Of a stretch of 64,000 nucleotides of DNA, positions 48,558 to 60,890 are shown piece after piece. The position numbers were made by a program, and so were the translations under genes. The notes under the pieces are model-generated. The model worked only from the letters and a program-made list of their open reading frames with translations, made no database searches and was not told the DNA's origin. Every line of letters starts with the position of its first letter. Positions within the stretch are counted from its first letter, which is position 1. The stretch is from Enoplolaimus lenunculus (lineage: Eukaryota; Nematoda; Enoplea; Enoplida; Thoracostomopsidae): positions 1 through 64,000 of the forward strand of contig JASANG010001995.1 of NCBI GenBank assembly GCA_030248215.1. Reading direction: 5' to 3'.

Positions 48558-51500
48558 TTTTCGGTACGTATATTATTGCCAAATAAATTCGACTGTACAA
48601 TTCAAGCAAAGCACAAAATGTTCCCAAAATACAATTAATTCAGTTAAGCCTGAAAACAAGAGAATCGTCATGATATGCAGCTACGGGTTCATGAATAGAA
48701 ATAACATAAAACTGCAAAAGGTTAAAATGACATGCGACGGCAGCGCAAGGCTGTCTATAATGCAATAAGCGTTTAACCGGGATTTCCGTTCCCCAAGGAA
48801 TTCCTGCAAAAAAGCCAATTTCTATTCTGCTCCTGTCAGGGATCGACCGGACATCCGGTTCCGGTTTAATATCCATAAAAAACTGACTTCCACATTTGGT
48901 TTCGGTATCCGGTATAAACCTACCGGAAACCGGATATTTGCGGTTGTAGTTCCAATCACAAAACTGTTTTTTACATGTCGAAATACTAGATATTTTGCAG
49001 CGATTGCAATTCCGGGCAAGGCCAGAGTAAACATTGACATGGAATGAAAAATCCAAGCCAACAATTAATCTTAAATCTATAAATACATATGTTTTGCACT
49101 TCCAACAGTGCAATAATTTAGATTCTATATCCGGTTTCCGGTACAAAATTACTATCCGGCTCCATGCCGATCCCTGGTTTCCGTTACATCATTTCAATAA
49201 TGCATCTAAAACATTTACTGTTGTGTTGCACGTTGCAGAATATACCGGTTGCATATACCGTTGAAATTCCTGTTCCGGTTCCTGTCCTCACAAAAAATTT
49301 ATTCTATCTTCTCCGTATGGTGAAATGTAGTTTCTGTTTGATTTCGACCCCTGACCGCTGACAATGTCTAGAACCCAGCTTCTTAGCCTGAACGTAAATG
49401 GTCACAAATACAATTAGACTCACATCAAAAACATCAAAAAACTACCTAAACAAACACATTAAATAGAACAGAAAATAACAATACCAAAAACTGTTCATTT
49501 AAAACTCAAAAATACTTCAAAACAACAGTGAAAAAGCAACAAAACAAACAAAAACGTCAAAAACAACAATAAAACGCACTCAAAATGTATACAGAATTGC
49601 AGTTCCTTGTGTCGCGTTTTCGAGAGATCGAGAGTGACGGCAACAACGAAAGTGGTAGTGACAAACTTTTTCAAACCTCCCTTTCAATATTGCAAACATA
49701 TATCTGTAACGATTGCAATTAAGCAGAGTGGAATGTGCAATTGTGCAACAAAATAAACATAAATTCAAATATATTTTGCAACCTCAAACCAGTTTGCATA
49801 TACTTAAGCTACAACAAATATGTAAACGACGATAGTTTTCATCTGTTTAATGTCTTGTTTACACATTTGGAAAATTTAAAAACATGCTTGCTTGCCTGCG
49901 TCCTTGGTCAAGATGTTTGACTCTCTATAAGTTAGGTGTGGCATTTTGAGCCACACCAAAGGGTTGCAGTTTCCTTCACAGGATTCCACTTTGGTTTAGG
50001 AAAAGCCAACCTTATCCTTAGCCAAAGGTTTTCGAAAACCAAAGCCTGAGCTTAAGAAGCCTTAACTTTGAATGTGGTTCACAGCGTGCAATATCAACTG
50101 CTGTTTTACGAGTTAGAAAAATGGGAAAATCTTACAGTTTCAAAAACAAGACAACTGGGTCTTGTATTTCCATGTTAATCATTTACGCTTCCGCGTGGAA
50201 GAACTTACGCACTTTATCCTTGAAGGGGCTACCATATATTCACGACTCTGGTTTCTCCTTTTCCAACAAATATATGGCAATGTTTAAATTAGGACCGTCC
50301 CCTCAGTTCGAGCTGGGCACAGTTCAGCATTTATGGGGCGGGGGAGACTTTGGACCAGAATAACGAGAAGTCGAAAAAACTACTTTCCAGATCATTCTAC
50401 CCTGCCTTGTACGCAGGTGAACGAAGTTTTCACCTAACGTATTTTCCTGATCCATAGGGCGGCTTTAAATTCGGTTTTACTAAAAAATACAACACAGGGA
50501 ATTTTGCCCGCTATAAAACAGCAAATACCCAACAACTAATACAGATTAAAGCTTAAAACATATAGCAGCACGTAATCTATTCTACTGTTTACATTCGCTT
50601 ATCTAAAACAGTTCCATATTCAACTAAATTCAATCCATTAAATTCACAACTTTATATAAATCTATCGACACACATATAAAAACTAATGTGACTCAGACAC
50701 CCAAAATGCATCAGAAAACATCCAATATATTTTACTGCAATATCACAGAAGCGTTAAGATCGACAGCTGCTCCATGGCATCCGCTTTTCAAGACTAAAAC
50801 TATATATTATGTATGATTAAATGCTAAAAGTGCGTTTGGCTTCTCACTCGCGAAGTTTCACATTGCACCTTTCGTAATGTGTTATCCCCCACGGTTTTAT
50901 TTGCTGTTCCGCTTAATGTCGGAACCATGAGAGTCGAGCCCCGGATTAATTCGCCCAACAAAGATCAAAACCAAAGATTTTGTTTTAAGATTTAGCACTA
51001 AAACGCCGTTTAACTGCTTGGTCGTTTTGCTCGCGAATTTTTTCTACATTATTTTTCGCGCGTCCCCACTATCAAATTTATCGATCCGACACTGGCTATC
51101 ACAACATACACATTCATCTTCATAGTGATTCAGCCAATTTAAACTACCAAATTCGCTACTCGTCCAAAAATGAATGCACACTCATCGGAAAATTTCAAAC
51201 TGCAAATGCAATTACACTCAGTCACCGTGTCTATAACCAAAACATGGACTCTTGTACATTTACCCCGCACAGAATTAGGCTTAGCCGTAGGTTTAATAGA
51301 AAGCTGACCTAAGCCTCTGCCTAAACATAATCCTAAGCCTCTGCCTAAACATGATTTTAAGCCTAAGCCTGAACGTCGTACCCATACTTCCAATTACCTT
51401 TATATTACTCACTTAACCAAAAATATCCCACCGTTTTACCCACCCAATTCTGAATAACGACTACTTCACTGCCGCCCTATACCAGTTCAAACCTTTGCCC

Positions 51501-51763
51501 CTTACAAACGCGCCGGCCACACAAAAGGTCTTACTCTCCCGAACGAAAACGCGATACAAAACGACCAATATTGCACAAACTGCGTATCAATCACAACTAC
51601 AGAGTAAAAATGCTTAACATGCAAGACCGTTTGAAATACGTAAACTCGAAAAACAACAATATGTATAGGTATAATTGCAAGTGCAACACAAACACCACTA
51701 GACATTTTAACTGTGTCAGCAGGAATGCAGCATACACCGACATTAATAAACACTACAGCAACA

Positions 51764-51800
<37 letters not shown>
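51764..51800. repeat. (CAA)n microsatellite
   Basis: About twelve CAA units; the neighbouring 51870-51955 is also rich in degenerate ACAA. Confidence 0.9.
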
Positions 51801-51801
<1 letters not shown>

Positions 51802-52715
51802 ATACTAAAAACAACAAAGAAACTACCAAAATAAAATGCTCCGAATTACGTATAGACAGAAACAGTAAACAAGACTGACAACAACAACAACAAAAACAAA
51901 TACACAACTATACAAATAAAAACAAAATAAAACAAAACAACACAAAAACAACATACACTGCAGAAGCATTGTACAACTGAACAAACATCGCAATTGCTCA
52001 ATGTTGCTGTGCGTACGAATAAAGTCGGTGCAGTAGCGGATCCAAGAATCACAAATGGGGTGACGCGGCTCGATTAACAGTGAAACATGAAAAAAGCTCG
52101 CAACCGAACCGATTGAGAAGCCAAACATCATTTTAGTACTGATAGTACAAAATCTTCGGTTTAAGCAGGGTGCGAGCGTAATTCCGATTCCAATTCCGCG
52201 ATTACACAATCTAAGGAGTTCGACAGAGTTGGAATTCGCTGATTTTACCCATAACCTAGGGTTGCGATAAAAATCCTATTGGACCCAGAACTCGATTCTA
52301 TACTGTAGCCATATTGAGATCTTTGCCCCATGATATAGATCAACTTTATATGAAGGACCGTCATCCTGACCTAAAAACAACAAAAGTGAATGAATAAATT
52401 TCACTCACGCCTGATATGCGCTCAAATTTTGCTAAACGGTGGAACAGTAGGGACGGCAATACAGCAGGCGCATCAGAACAGCCGGAACACTGGCACAGTT
52501 TTCATCGCTTGTACATTTTCTGTACCATGTGCTTGAGCCGAAACCTAAGCCAACGCGTATGCCTAAGCTGCTACGCCGACACTTCAAAATCGATATACTG
52601 AATAACATTACTCTGCTTTATTTGCGAAATGGCATAAAGTCATTCTCAAAATGAAACTTAACTTCATTCTCAAAGTATAAGCTTAGCGAATGGGCTGCAT
52701 ATAGAGTATATCGCA

Positions 52716-53000
52716 GGGATCAAACGGATATTAGTTTTACCAGATATAATATCTAAATTTTTGCTCTTTTTTATTTGAGTCGTGCAAAACTATGTATTTT
52801 CTGATTTATAATTATTTGTTGGCTTGAATTTTTCATTTCCTGTCCGTGACCACTCTTGAACGGCCCGAAATGCAGTCGTCGCTAAATACCCAGTACTTCC
52901 ACATATGAAAAGCAGTGTTTTGATATTCGTGAAAACAACCGCCAATATCCAGTATCCGGCAGCTTTATACCAGATACCGAAGTTGGTATTTTCGCCAAAA
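52716..53000. repeat. Dispersed repeat, second copy of 38461-38720 type
   Basis: Shares GAGTCGTGCAAAACTATG and the following GGCTTGAATTTTTCAT block, with CCGGAT-rich ends. Both copies are decayed. Confidence 0.5.
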
Positions 53001-53234
53001 AGACTCTAAAGTAAGATGGAATGCTGTCGTCCCAAGCTAAGCGATCTTTACAATAGAGCGCCAGTGCCTAAAACACAGTTATACTCCACTATAAAATTTA
53101 AGTAAAGAATGGCATAGTGTGGGGCTTATGCGCGACCGCCCTCCACATCTGGCGTACATTCTCTTGAAATCGAAACAAGTTCAGGGGGTCGGAAGTCCCC
53201 TGAGAACAAAATGTAAAAAAATTGTTCTGTGTTT

Positions 53235-53348
53235 GTTTCAATTTGTGGGCGTTAGTCTTAGCCTAAGCAAAAAGTTAGTCTAAAGCTGCTTAAGCTAACT
53301 CAATTACAGCCACTGCAGGAAAACGTTCGGGCTCTGTTCTATACACGG
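53235..53348. mobile_element. MITE with telomere-like core, copy 3 (partial)
   Basis: Core GTCTTAGCCTAAGC followed by the family block CTGCAGGAAAACGTTCGGG and the end GTTCTATA. The left end is not clear, so this copy is probably truncated. Confidence 0.5.
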
Positions 53349-53536
53349 CTCAGTTATAGGCAGGTTGGCTGGTTACTTGTCACGCTGGTTAGAATTTGGC
53401 CTACCTAACAAAATTTATATTCTAGAGGTTTCAATAATGTTGAGGTCTGTTAAACGTCAGATATCTCAGAAAAAAGTCAAACCGACAAACTGTACTGCAG
53501 AATATATACATTAAAGTACCTAGCGTCACTGGCAGT

Positions 53537-53965
53537 CAGGGTGCAATCGGAATTCCGATTCCGATTAGAATTCCGATTCAAAACGGGTTCCGATTCCGAT
53601 TGCACAATCAATCGGAATCGGAATTTTCACATTTTAATTTTAGACAACTTGTTGTGATATGTTGTATAAATATTCTGCATCATTTATCTATTAAATTGTT
53701 TTCGACATGTTGTTATCAATGATTGACCGTAGTTTAGCTTTACAGAGCCAGAAAAATATTGCCAATTTGTTCATGAGACGTCTTTGAGAATTGTTGCCAG
53801 CCAACAGACATTCTAAATCAATATTATACTTTGTTAATACAAATGATCCGCAAAGTCACAAATTTTGCAGTTCCGATTCCGATATAAATTTGCTGTTCCG
53901 ATTCCGGTATAAATTTGCTGTTCCGATTCCGATTGCGGTATAATTCAGTTCCGCTTTGCACCCTG
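53537..53965. mobile_element. hAT-like MITE (CAGGGTGCAATCGGAATTCC ends)
   Basis: Left end CAGGGTGCAATCGGAATTCC, right end TTCCGCTTTGCACCCTG. Flanks CTGGCAGT (53529-53536) and CTGTCAGT (53966-53973) match at 7 of 8 positions. Both ends carry tandem TTCCGATTCCGAT units as subterminal repeats. Confidence 0.88.
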
Positions 53966-54419
53966 CTGTCAGTACCGAACAACCATGTAAACATGACCTC
54001 GATGAGGTGAGGTCGCAAAAATGCTATTATACATACACATATCAGGACGCAGCCGGAATTACAATTTACCGGAACCGGAATTTGAAAAAATTACCGGAAA
54101 CGGAAAACTTAAAATACAGCCACCGAAAAATCCATTCCATTTTTTGCAATTATTTACTTTATCTGCCGTATTTTACATTTTCATAAACTACTTAAGGGAA
54201 ACCTACCTTCATGACTTATTTCCGGCGATTGTCAAGGTATATATTTTATGCTAATATTAAAATCTGTTTAATTCTATCGTCATTTCTTAGTAAAATATCA
54301 TTATTTCCACCGACCAAAACTTAATACAAGAATGAAATTTAATACTGATGCAGGCAAGGTGCGGAAAACGGGAAAAATATAAAAGTTAAACGTATATGTT
54401 TCTCTAGGTCTGGTAGAGA

Positions 54420-55195
54420 GGGAACATTATGGTTGGTTTGGTAGGAAAATTGGGATGCGTAGTTCGGCTCGGAAAACAAAAACAGTTAAAAATTCAAACA
54501 CAGGTATCTGATTCTTTTTGCTTGGTAGGGAAAGTTAGAGGTGTAGGCGAGGTTAGGAAAACGGGAAAAATTTTATTACCTAGATTTTCCCGAAGCATAG
54601 GTTTTGGTTGGACAACGGGAACATTTAAACGCCTAGATTTACCCTGGGTTGGTAGGGAAAACCTAAAGCATGGTTTTATTTGAAAAACGGGAAAAGTGTA
54701 AAATTAGGATGCCTACATTTTTCCTTGGTTGGTAAGAAAAATCTGAAGCATAAGTTTTGGTTGGAAAACGGGAATAGTGGAAAATTTAAACGCCTGAATT
54801 TTGCCCTGGTTGTTAGGAAATATATAACGCATAGGTTTTGGTTGGAAAAAGGAAAAATTTAAACGCCCAGATTTACCCTGGGTTGGTAGAAAAATCAGAA
54901 CCATAGGCGTTGTTTGGAAATTGGAAAATTTAAAGACCTAGATTTTTAACTGGTTGGTAAGAAAAATCCGTAGCATAAGTTTTGGTTGGAAAACGGGAAA
55001 AGTGGAAAATTTAAACACCTAGATTTACCCTGTTTTGGTTGGGAAAATCCGAAGCAAGGTTTCGTTTGTAAAACCGGCAGTGGAAAATTAAAATGTCTAG
55101 ATTTTCCCTTTGTTGGCAAGAAAAATCTGAAGCATCGGTTTTGGTTGGAAACGGGAAAAGTGCAAAATTTAAACGCCTAGATTTGCCATGGGCAG
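54420..55195 (+). repeat. Minisatellite, ~70-82 bp period
   Basis: About nine to ten imperfect units, each with GGTTTTGGTTGGAAAACGGG, then AATTTAAACGCCTAGATTT, then CCCTGGTTGGTAGGAAAA. Unit starts can be followed at 54602, 54672, 54754, 54834, 54907, 54978, 55058 and 55137. It is flanked by CCGGAA-rich sequence on both sides (54048-54140 and 55197-55300), which suggests the array grew inside a MITE of the CCGGAA group. Several open frames here are repeat-derived and not genes. Confidence 0.88.
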
Positions 55196-55418
55196 AGTGC
55201 AACCGGAATCATAAAATACCGGAATCGGAAAGTGAAAAAAATGCCGGAACCGGAAAACAAAAAATACTTACCGAAAAATTCAATTTAAACGCTTTTTAAT
55301 GCTGCAACCACACCATTTAGAACGCCAAAATCCTGACACAAATGCAATAGTTGGAAACGTTTGATAAGTTATGGAGTACGACACAAAATGAAAATTTTGT
55401 CAATACCCCCTCAGACAT

Positions 55419-55676
55419 GTGGGCATACGCGGTGTAGCTTGTGTACGCGCAGTGTGTAATGTTAAGACACATACATACTCGTGCACATATGGCACCAGAG
55501 GAAATTATATCGGCCGCGTGGTGTAATGGGTAGCGCGCTTGACTCGCGAGAGAGAGGTCCGAGGTTCGATTCCGCGTGGCCATCTTTCAGAGAAATTAAG
55601 GTGAAAACCAATTATATTCGCAGCACTTCGAGGAAAGGGGTCGTCCCGACCGTGGAGTTCTGACATGGAGGTCCCA
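55419..55676 (+). mobile_element. tRNA-derived SINE-like repeat, copy 1
   Basis: Contains a tRNA-like head (55512-55581) with acceptor arms GGCCGCG/CGTGGCC and A- and B-box-like sequences (GTGTAATGGGTAGCGCG, GGTTCGATTCC). A ~95-bp body (TATTCGCAG..AGGGGTCGT..CCGACC) follows. About 90 bp upstream of the head (GTGTGTAATGTTAAGACA) is also shared with 60512-60775. A third, partial copy of the upstream part lies at 55764-55830. Confidence 0.7.
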
Positions 55677-55849
55677 CCGAGATGAGCGCTGTAAATAGCA
55701 GGCCCATGAATTCCGAGAAGTTTGGATACGCGGTTCCCGGGCGACCACCTAAAGAAGAGAATGTGGGTATACGCGGTGTATCTTGTGTATGTGCAGAGTG
55801 TGCTATGTTAAGACACATACATACACCTGAAAACGTTCTGACTTCCAAA

Positions 55850-56587
55850 CAAAACAGGAATAATCTAAGCGTTTAAATTTTAAACAGCTCTTAATGGTTC
55901 AAAAATCAAACAGCATCGCAAAACTGAACGATTTTACTAGTCAAATAAAGAAAAGTGTGCAACGAGAGTTCTTCCAAATTAGCGCTGAGTTGAAATGTTT
56001 GACGGTTTGATTCTATTTTGTAAACATCTGTTTAATTTTGCATCGCGCTGCACACTTTAACTGAATTAACATACATTATGCCTTAGATTAACACATATGG
56101 GGTTAAAAAATAATACTCCACACAGACAGTATATATGGGCTGAAGATATCATTTCTATCCGCAGAACATTTAGATATGCATAAACCATGGTTGTTCGCCA
56201 GACAAAAATCAACGAAACACACGTTTTCCGGTTTTTTCAAGGGCGAAAAAACGTGAACTTTTTATATATAACAGTGAATATATTACTAAACGAAATACCG
56301 ACATTATTTAGAAATGAGTTCAAGTACGATCCTTACGATACTGATTCTACTGAAATGATTACTCTGGGAAACCACTGCCGAAGCAAAATAAAACGCAAGT
56401 GGAATAAACAACATAGTGATAATGGTTCCAAGATAAGAGCGTTAAACATTGATCTCGTCATGGCATAGCCAAAAACAAAACATGCCCAGATGCATGTTGC
56501 GCAAACAAAAACAAGTTGCAAATTAAATATTCTTGTCCAGAGTTATTATCGTTTTTTGCAATGCAGCTGCATTATTATGTAGAATTT
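55850..56587. other. Short intergenic interval
   Basis: AT-rich, with one 93-codon open frame (56187-56468) lacking any recognisable domain; I do not call it a gene. It should include the 3' untranslated region of the MPPE1-like gene. Confidence 0.6.
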
Positions 56588-59500
56588 TCACGTTTTAACG
56601 CTAATGTTATCAAATTTTCGATATGACACAAAACGGCAAAGTCTTCTCTTCACAAGCCCAACACATAACACTAGCATCCACACGGTCAGTCCAATAACTG
56701 CGGCTGCATACATTCCAATCAACAGCGATTCTTTAGGCAAAAAGCATTTTGAAACTGTTGGAAACGGACTTCTGCTGGGTAATTTTGCATGTAAATCCAA
56801 ATTTGGCACAGGAAAAGAAACCAATAGGAAGGTTGGATCTTTACGATTACGCCACGAAAATGAGGATACAGTATATTCTGTTACGTTATATTTTTTGTGC
56901 ACCGTAACGCACCCGTTGTGAGTATGGCCGCTGAAAAAGGAAAACACCTATAGTCTCAACTGTGTATATAGCACTGTATTACTAGTTCAGGGTGCCCGCG
57001 GCTTCGCAGGCTCAATTTATCAGGTTTTTTCACAAAAATTTTTTTCAGGTTCTTGTAGGCGTCCCAACGTCAAAAGTGGACCCCCCTTTTGAAAATCCCG
57101 ACTAAGCATCAAGGGCGTGGCACTACGCTTGTCGAGCATATCTCAGGAGTAATGGCGACATTTAACGGACCACCGGCTTTATGAATCACGTCGTTAACAA
57201 GCCGCTGGGCAATTAAAGAATCTTCGGTCAGATTTTCAATGAGCATATCATTCTGGATGGAGAACCCACTTTCCACGGCGGCGTTTCCGTGAGACATAAT
57301 CAACACTAGTTTTATGACAAACCACAACTCGTCATGTTCTTCCAACTTGGAAAAAATACCCCAATAAAAGTCATCTAATCGATCGTTGGCATTTAAAAAA
57401 TCAGGTTTTACTTCGCCATTTTTCAGGTTTTTCCATTTTTATAACTGAGGGCTTCGAAAAATCAGGTTTTTTTCAGGTATTTTAGTAAAAATCAGGTTTT
57501 TTTCATGTCGCGGGCACCCTGCTAGTTATTAATCGTTCATAAAACTTTTAATCACATACACAAAGCCTGTGATATTATAACAGTTAAGTTATAAGCTTTG
57601 GAGAATTAGGTTTTAACTGGCCATTAAACTTTCAAACTAGCGATCGATGAATTTTGAAATTTTGAGCATATTTTTGCACTTGGAATAACCCACATTTGTG
57701 TAGATGTTCAGATGAGCATATGCCACAAAACCTATCTCTAGCTGGTGATAGATGCTACAAACAACTAAGAAAATGGCTATTGACCAAAATATCAAACGCA
57801 CTTAAACACGGCCGCTGGTTTCAGCATTTCCAAAACAAAGCGGGACGCCTCAGGATCAAGTGCGTCAATTCTGGCTGTCATTGGCTTATATTTTTCATTA
57901 TCCGGAGCTTTGTCTGGCTCATTGCAGTTGGCATCTGAATGCCGATACAACGGAAAATGTAACATCACAACCGGGCGCTGACTAATTCCATGACACGTAT
58001 TTTCGTTGGCAGTTTTATTTACAACTTCACCGTTTTGTGTTTCATCATTAGACGTATGAGTCATCCGCGTTACGAGTTGAGACCGATTATTTACACATGA
58101 AAATCGTTTATTTAATTCTCTAATTTCTATTATGGCTTCGTCGCATAGTCGACATCCATCACCTGAAATCAACAAAATAATAACAAAGACAGTTTGAAAC
58201 CAATGCTGCTTGTTGGTTCATAGTAAAATGATCAATTACCAAAACTATCGAATCACAATCAACAATGCTTAAAATGCCGCTTAAAAACAAAAGCAGATCT
58301 TACACAGAATACGAGCAAAAATACAAAAGACTGCATGGTTTCGGATGTAGTCCCAAAAATTAATTTCCGAACAAACTGAATTTGTTTTACAAAGGAATCT
58401 ACGACAGTAGATTGGTCAAGGACCATTACACAGTACATGGTCTGGATAGCCGATTGGTTTACGAGTTTTACATAAGGCCTCCAACCACTAGGAAGCTCCG
58501 AGTTTCAATTAAGAACGAAACCAACTCGTTCGCACCTTCAAATGCCATGCTGTTCAGCAATACAAACCACACATTTGAAATTTCAATTAATTGCACCGGA
58601 CCAGATCCAAAGCGATTGCGAAACCACTGCAACCGATTTTCGCTTATCATATCATGAAAGCCAATATCGTGATTGCCGACCGCAACGTACAAAGGAACAC
58701 CCGCAGGCGTACCAAACATATCAAAAAAGCGATTAATGTATCCTTCATATTCTCCTTTGTCATAAACCCACCAGCCTGAAAATACTGACATTTCTTTATT
58801 AATATTACATATATTTGTGGCATGCAGATACATGGAGGTAAAATAAAAACCTCATGCTGATGCTGCAAATCGGTTAAAACGATGATGCATATGTAGTGCC
58901 TTCATCTGCAGCAGCAGTGAAACTTGAAAGAACCAAGATACATGAGTGTAATGCTGAGGTTCTTATAAGGCATAACAAGACCCTAAAACCCAGCAGCTGG
59001 TGTGATACGGCGTGGCTCAGTGGTAACGCGCTGGACTGGGAATCTATCGGCCATAAGTCAACTAAAAATCGGCGTACTCTAGCATACCGAGCTTATCAGA
59101 ATATTTCGAGAAATTTTTTGAATTTTTATAACGGGCCCCTTGCATAAAGGACCGAAAAATGTTTGATAAAATATTTAAAAATGAGCATCATTCAAAACCG
59201 AGGACGAGATAATTTCGTATCTGTATGTTTTTTCTGCATTTGAAGCATATATACATATATAGCGATTGAAACTTTTTGACACAATTCCTTCAATCTTCAA
59301 TAACTATATACCAGGGTGCAAAACGGAACTGGATTATACCGGGATATGTTGATTTTTAGCAGGAGCTAGATATCCGGTTGAACCCTGGTATCAACTGACT
59401 TTGATTTACCCTCGTCAAACAAATCACCCAACACGAAAACAACTTCAGGTCGATGAATTAGCAATGCCGTTTGAAAACTGCGATACATCTGCCATTCTCG

Positions 59501-59698
59501 ACGCAACTTGTCGAACCAGTGACCAGCTCGATGCCCAAGCAAATGAGGATCAGACAAAATCATCGCCTTCAATACACGTGTGCCGTTGCTGGAAGGCCAA
59601 TTACATAACAATAGCACAGGAAAGTACACCAAAACTTCGCAAATAAAAAGCGTGACTACCACATAGAGAAAAACTACGGCAGGCGTGGCTAATTTCAT
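56588..59698 (-). CDS. MPPE1/PGAP5-like metallophosphoesterase
   Basis: Exons on the minus strand: 59698-59410, 58775-58536, 58162-57802 and 56930-56588, all GT/AG with closing phases, giving 410 aa (human MPPE1 is of similar length). In mammals this enzyme removes ethanolamine phosphate from the second mannose of GPI anchors, helping GPI proteins leave the ER. All metal-site motifs are present: D50-P-H52, G-D-L-F-D-E-G (91-97), G-N-H-D (130-133), H-F-P-L-Y-R and G-H-T-H. An N-terminal membrane segment (about 6-32) and one near the C-terminus match the two-pass ER topology; the tail is basic. The third intron contains a 535-bp DNA transposon remnant. Confidence 0.93.
56987..57521. mobile_element. 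DNA transposon remnant with transposase-like fragment
   Basis: CAGGGTGCCCGCGG at the left, CGCGGGCACCCTG inverted at the right, bordered by CTAGTT on both sides (56981-56986, 57522-57527). Subterminal ATCAGGTTTTTT units repeat near both ends. A minus-strand frame (57345-57109) reads [13 protein letters not shown] and S-L-I-A-Q-R-L-V, which resembles the C-terminal dimerisation part of hAT-type transposases. It is an internally deleted copy. The 6-bp border is short for hAT (8 expected), so the superfamily stays open. Confidence 0.75.
59007..59050 (+). repeat. Partial tRNA-like sequence
   Basis: GGCGTGGCTCAGTGGTAACG is an A-box-like D arm, but no B-box or T arm follows at the right spacing. 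It is probably the head of a truncated SINE, between MPPE1 exons 1 and 2. Confidence 0.4.
59312..59387. mobile_element. Very short hAT-like MITE
   Basis: 76 bp with CAGGGTGCAAAACGGAAC and inverted TATCCGGTTGAACCCTG ends. Flanks CTATATAC and GTATCAAC match at 5 of 8. It looks like a minimal end-to-end deletion product of the CCGGAA group, about 20 bases past the donor of MPPE1 exon 1. Confidence 0.6.
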
Positions 59699-60333
59699 AA
59701 CGAAACACTGATACTGTAAAACATTGTGTGAGCATCAATTCGTAATTTTAAAACTTTTAGTGGTACACTAGTGAAAATAAATACATATCTTTGACCTACA
59801 TCTTGTAAACGACGAAAGGTTTGCTTTATAGTTGATACTTCCAGACATTCATGGTCCTGCTATATACGTATCTTTGGAAAGCACAGAGCATAGATAGTAT
59901 GCTCAGTAAGATGTACGATCTGCATCATTCCAACTTGTAGGGAAGAGTCTAAATCAGTCTCAGTCTCAAGTCTCGAAAATTCCTGAGACTCGCGTATCTT
60001 CAGTCCAAGTTTCAGTCTCAGCTTTTGAAGTCTCAGATTCAGAAACTAGAGGCTCCGGCATTGATGCCAGCCAGGAGTGCCAGTTGTGGCAAATTGCTTC
60101 ATCAATACTTATGACTGTTATACTAAAATTATGGTTGTATAGCAACTTGAAAAATAGACTTACGACTGCAAGATTGTCAACTCTTGTTTTTCGTGACACG
60201 CCGGAACCGGAAGGTCAAAAATTCCCGGAACCGGAATTCCTGTTGCGCCCTTGCACCCAGGTATATTATGCATGGCGTAATACATAATGTAGTAAACAAC
60301 CACATAATAACTAGCACCAGTAGTTGAAAAAGT

Positions 60334-60407
60334 AACCGCGAAAGCTCAATTGGTAAGAGCGTTGGCCCGATTAGCAAAAGGTCGCTGGTTCGAATCCAGT
60401 AGTGGTT
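60334..60407 (+). tRNA. tRNA-like sequence, probably degenerate
   Basis: Has a good D arm (GCTCAATTGGTAAGAGC) and T arm with a perfect B-box (CTGGTTCGAATCCAG). The acceptor stem (ACCGCG against GTGGTT) pairs imperfectly, and the anticodon stem has a mismatch with no T at position 33. I read it as a tRNA pseudogene or SINE head; no anticodon can be given safely. Confidence 0.4.
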
Positions 60408-60511
60408 AATTGTTTCAACAACTTCGCACTAACACATTAAGACCGTGAAACCATACAAAGATTCACAGAATCTTGATCTTTTGCATGTCGGCTGTCAGTC
60501 TAGATAGGTAC

Positions 60512-60775
60512 TGTGAGTATACGCGGTTGTGTATGTGCAGAGTGTGTAATGTTAAGACATATACATACTCGCGCACATATACCACCAGAGAAAATTAGGA
60601 TATGGGCCGCGTGGTGTGATGGGTAATGCGCTTCACTCGCGAGCGAGAGGTCCGAGGTTCCATTCCAGGCGTGACCATATCTTTCGGAGAAATTTAGGAG
60701 AAAAATCAAATATATTCGCAGTACTTCGGAGGAAGGGGTCGTACCGACCAGTGCAGTTGTGACAGGTACCGGGTC
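60512..60775 (+). mobile_element. tRNA-derived SINE-like repeat, copy 2
   Basis: Same order as copy 1: upstream block, tRNA-like head (60605-60676; B-box altered to GGTTCCATTCC) and body. Diverged by point changes throughout. Confidence 0.7.
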
Positions 60776-60779
60776 TACA

Positions 60780-60890
60780 GACCTTTCAACTAAGCACTTG
60801 GAAAAGCGAGCCTCCGAAGCGGGGATCGAACTCTCAGCCTACCGATCATAAAGGGAATACCCTTAGACTGCTCCACGCAGCCCCTCTCCA
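60780..60890 (-). mobile_element. tRNA-derived SINE-like repeat, minus strand
   Basis: On the minus strand: A-box-like GCGTGGAGCAGTCTAAGGG, B-box GAGTTCGATCCCC, then GGAGGCTCGCTTTTCCAAG. The last block recurs after a similar tRNA-like head at 62618-62700, marking a second tRNA-derived family. Confidence 0.6.

Larger units (their letters stand above)
48558..54047. other. Repeat-rich intergenic interval
   Basis: No gene is supported. Contents include CCGGTTCCGG-rich decayed MITE sequence (48770-49300), a GCCTAA-rich stretch (51275-51375), a CAA microsatellite (51764-51800), the dispersed repeat at 52716-53000, a third telomere-core MITE (about 53235-53348) and a hAT-like MITE (53537-53965). 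The open frames at 50121-50363 and 51571-51834 are low-complexity or unsupported. Confidence 0.6.

Noticed and set aside
51571-52209. Frames with poly-Thr or poly-Val/Phe stretches
   Set aside because: They are translations of CAA/ACAA low-complexity DNA.
54429-55299. Several 60-84-codon frames
   Set aside because: They follow the minisatellite units and repeat the same residues; no sign of a gene.
60334-60407. Functional tRNA gene
   Set aside because: D and T arms are good, but acceptor and anticodon stems have mismatches and the base before the anticodon is not T; kept only as tRNA-like.
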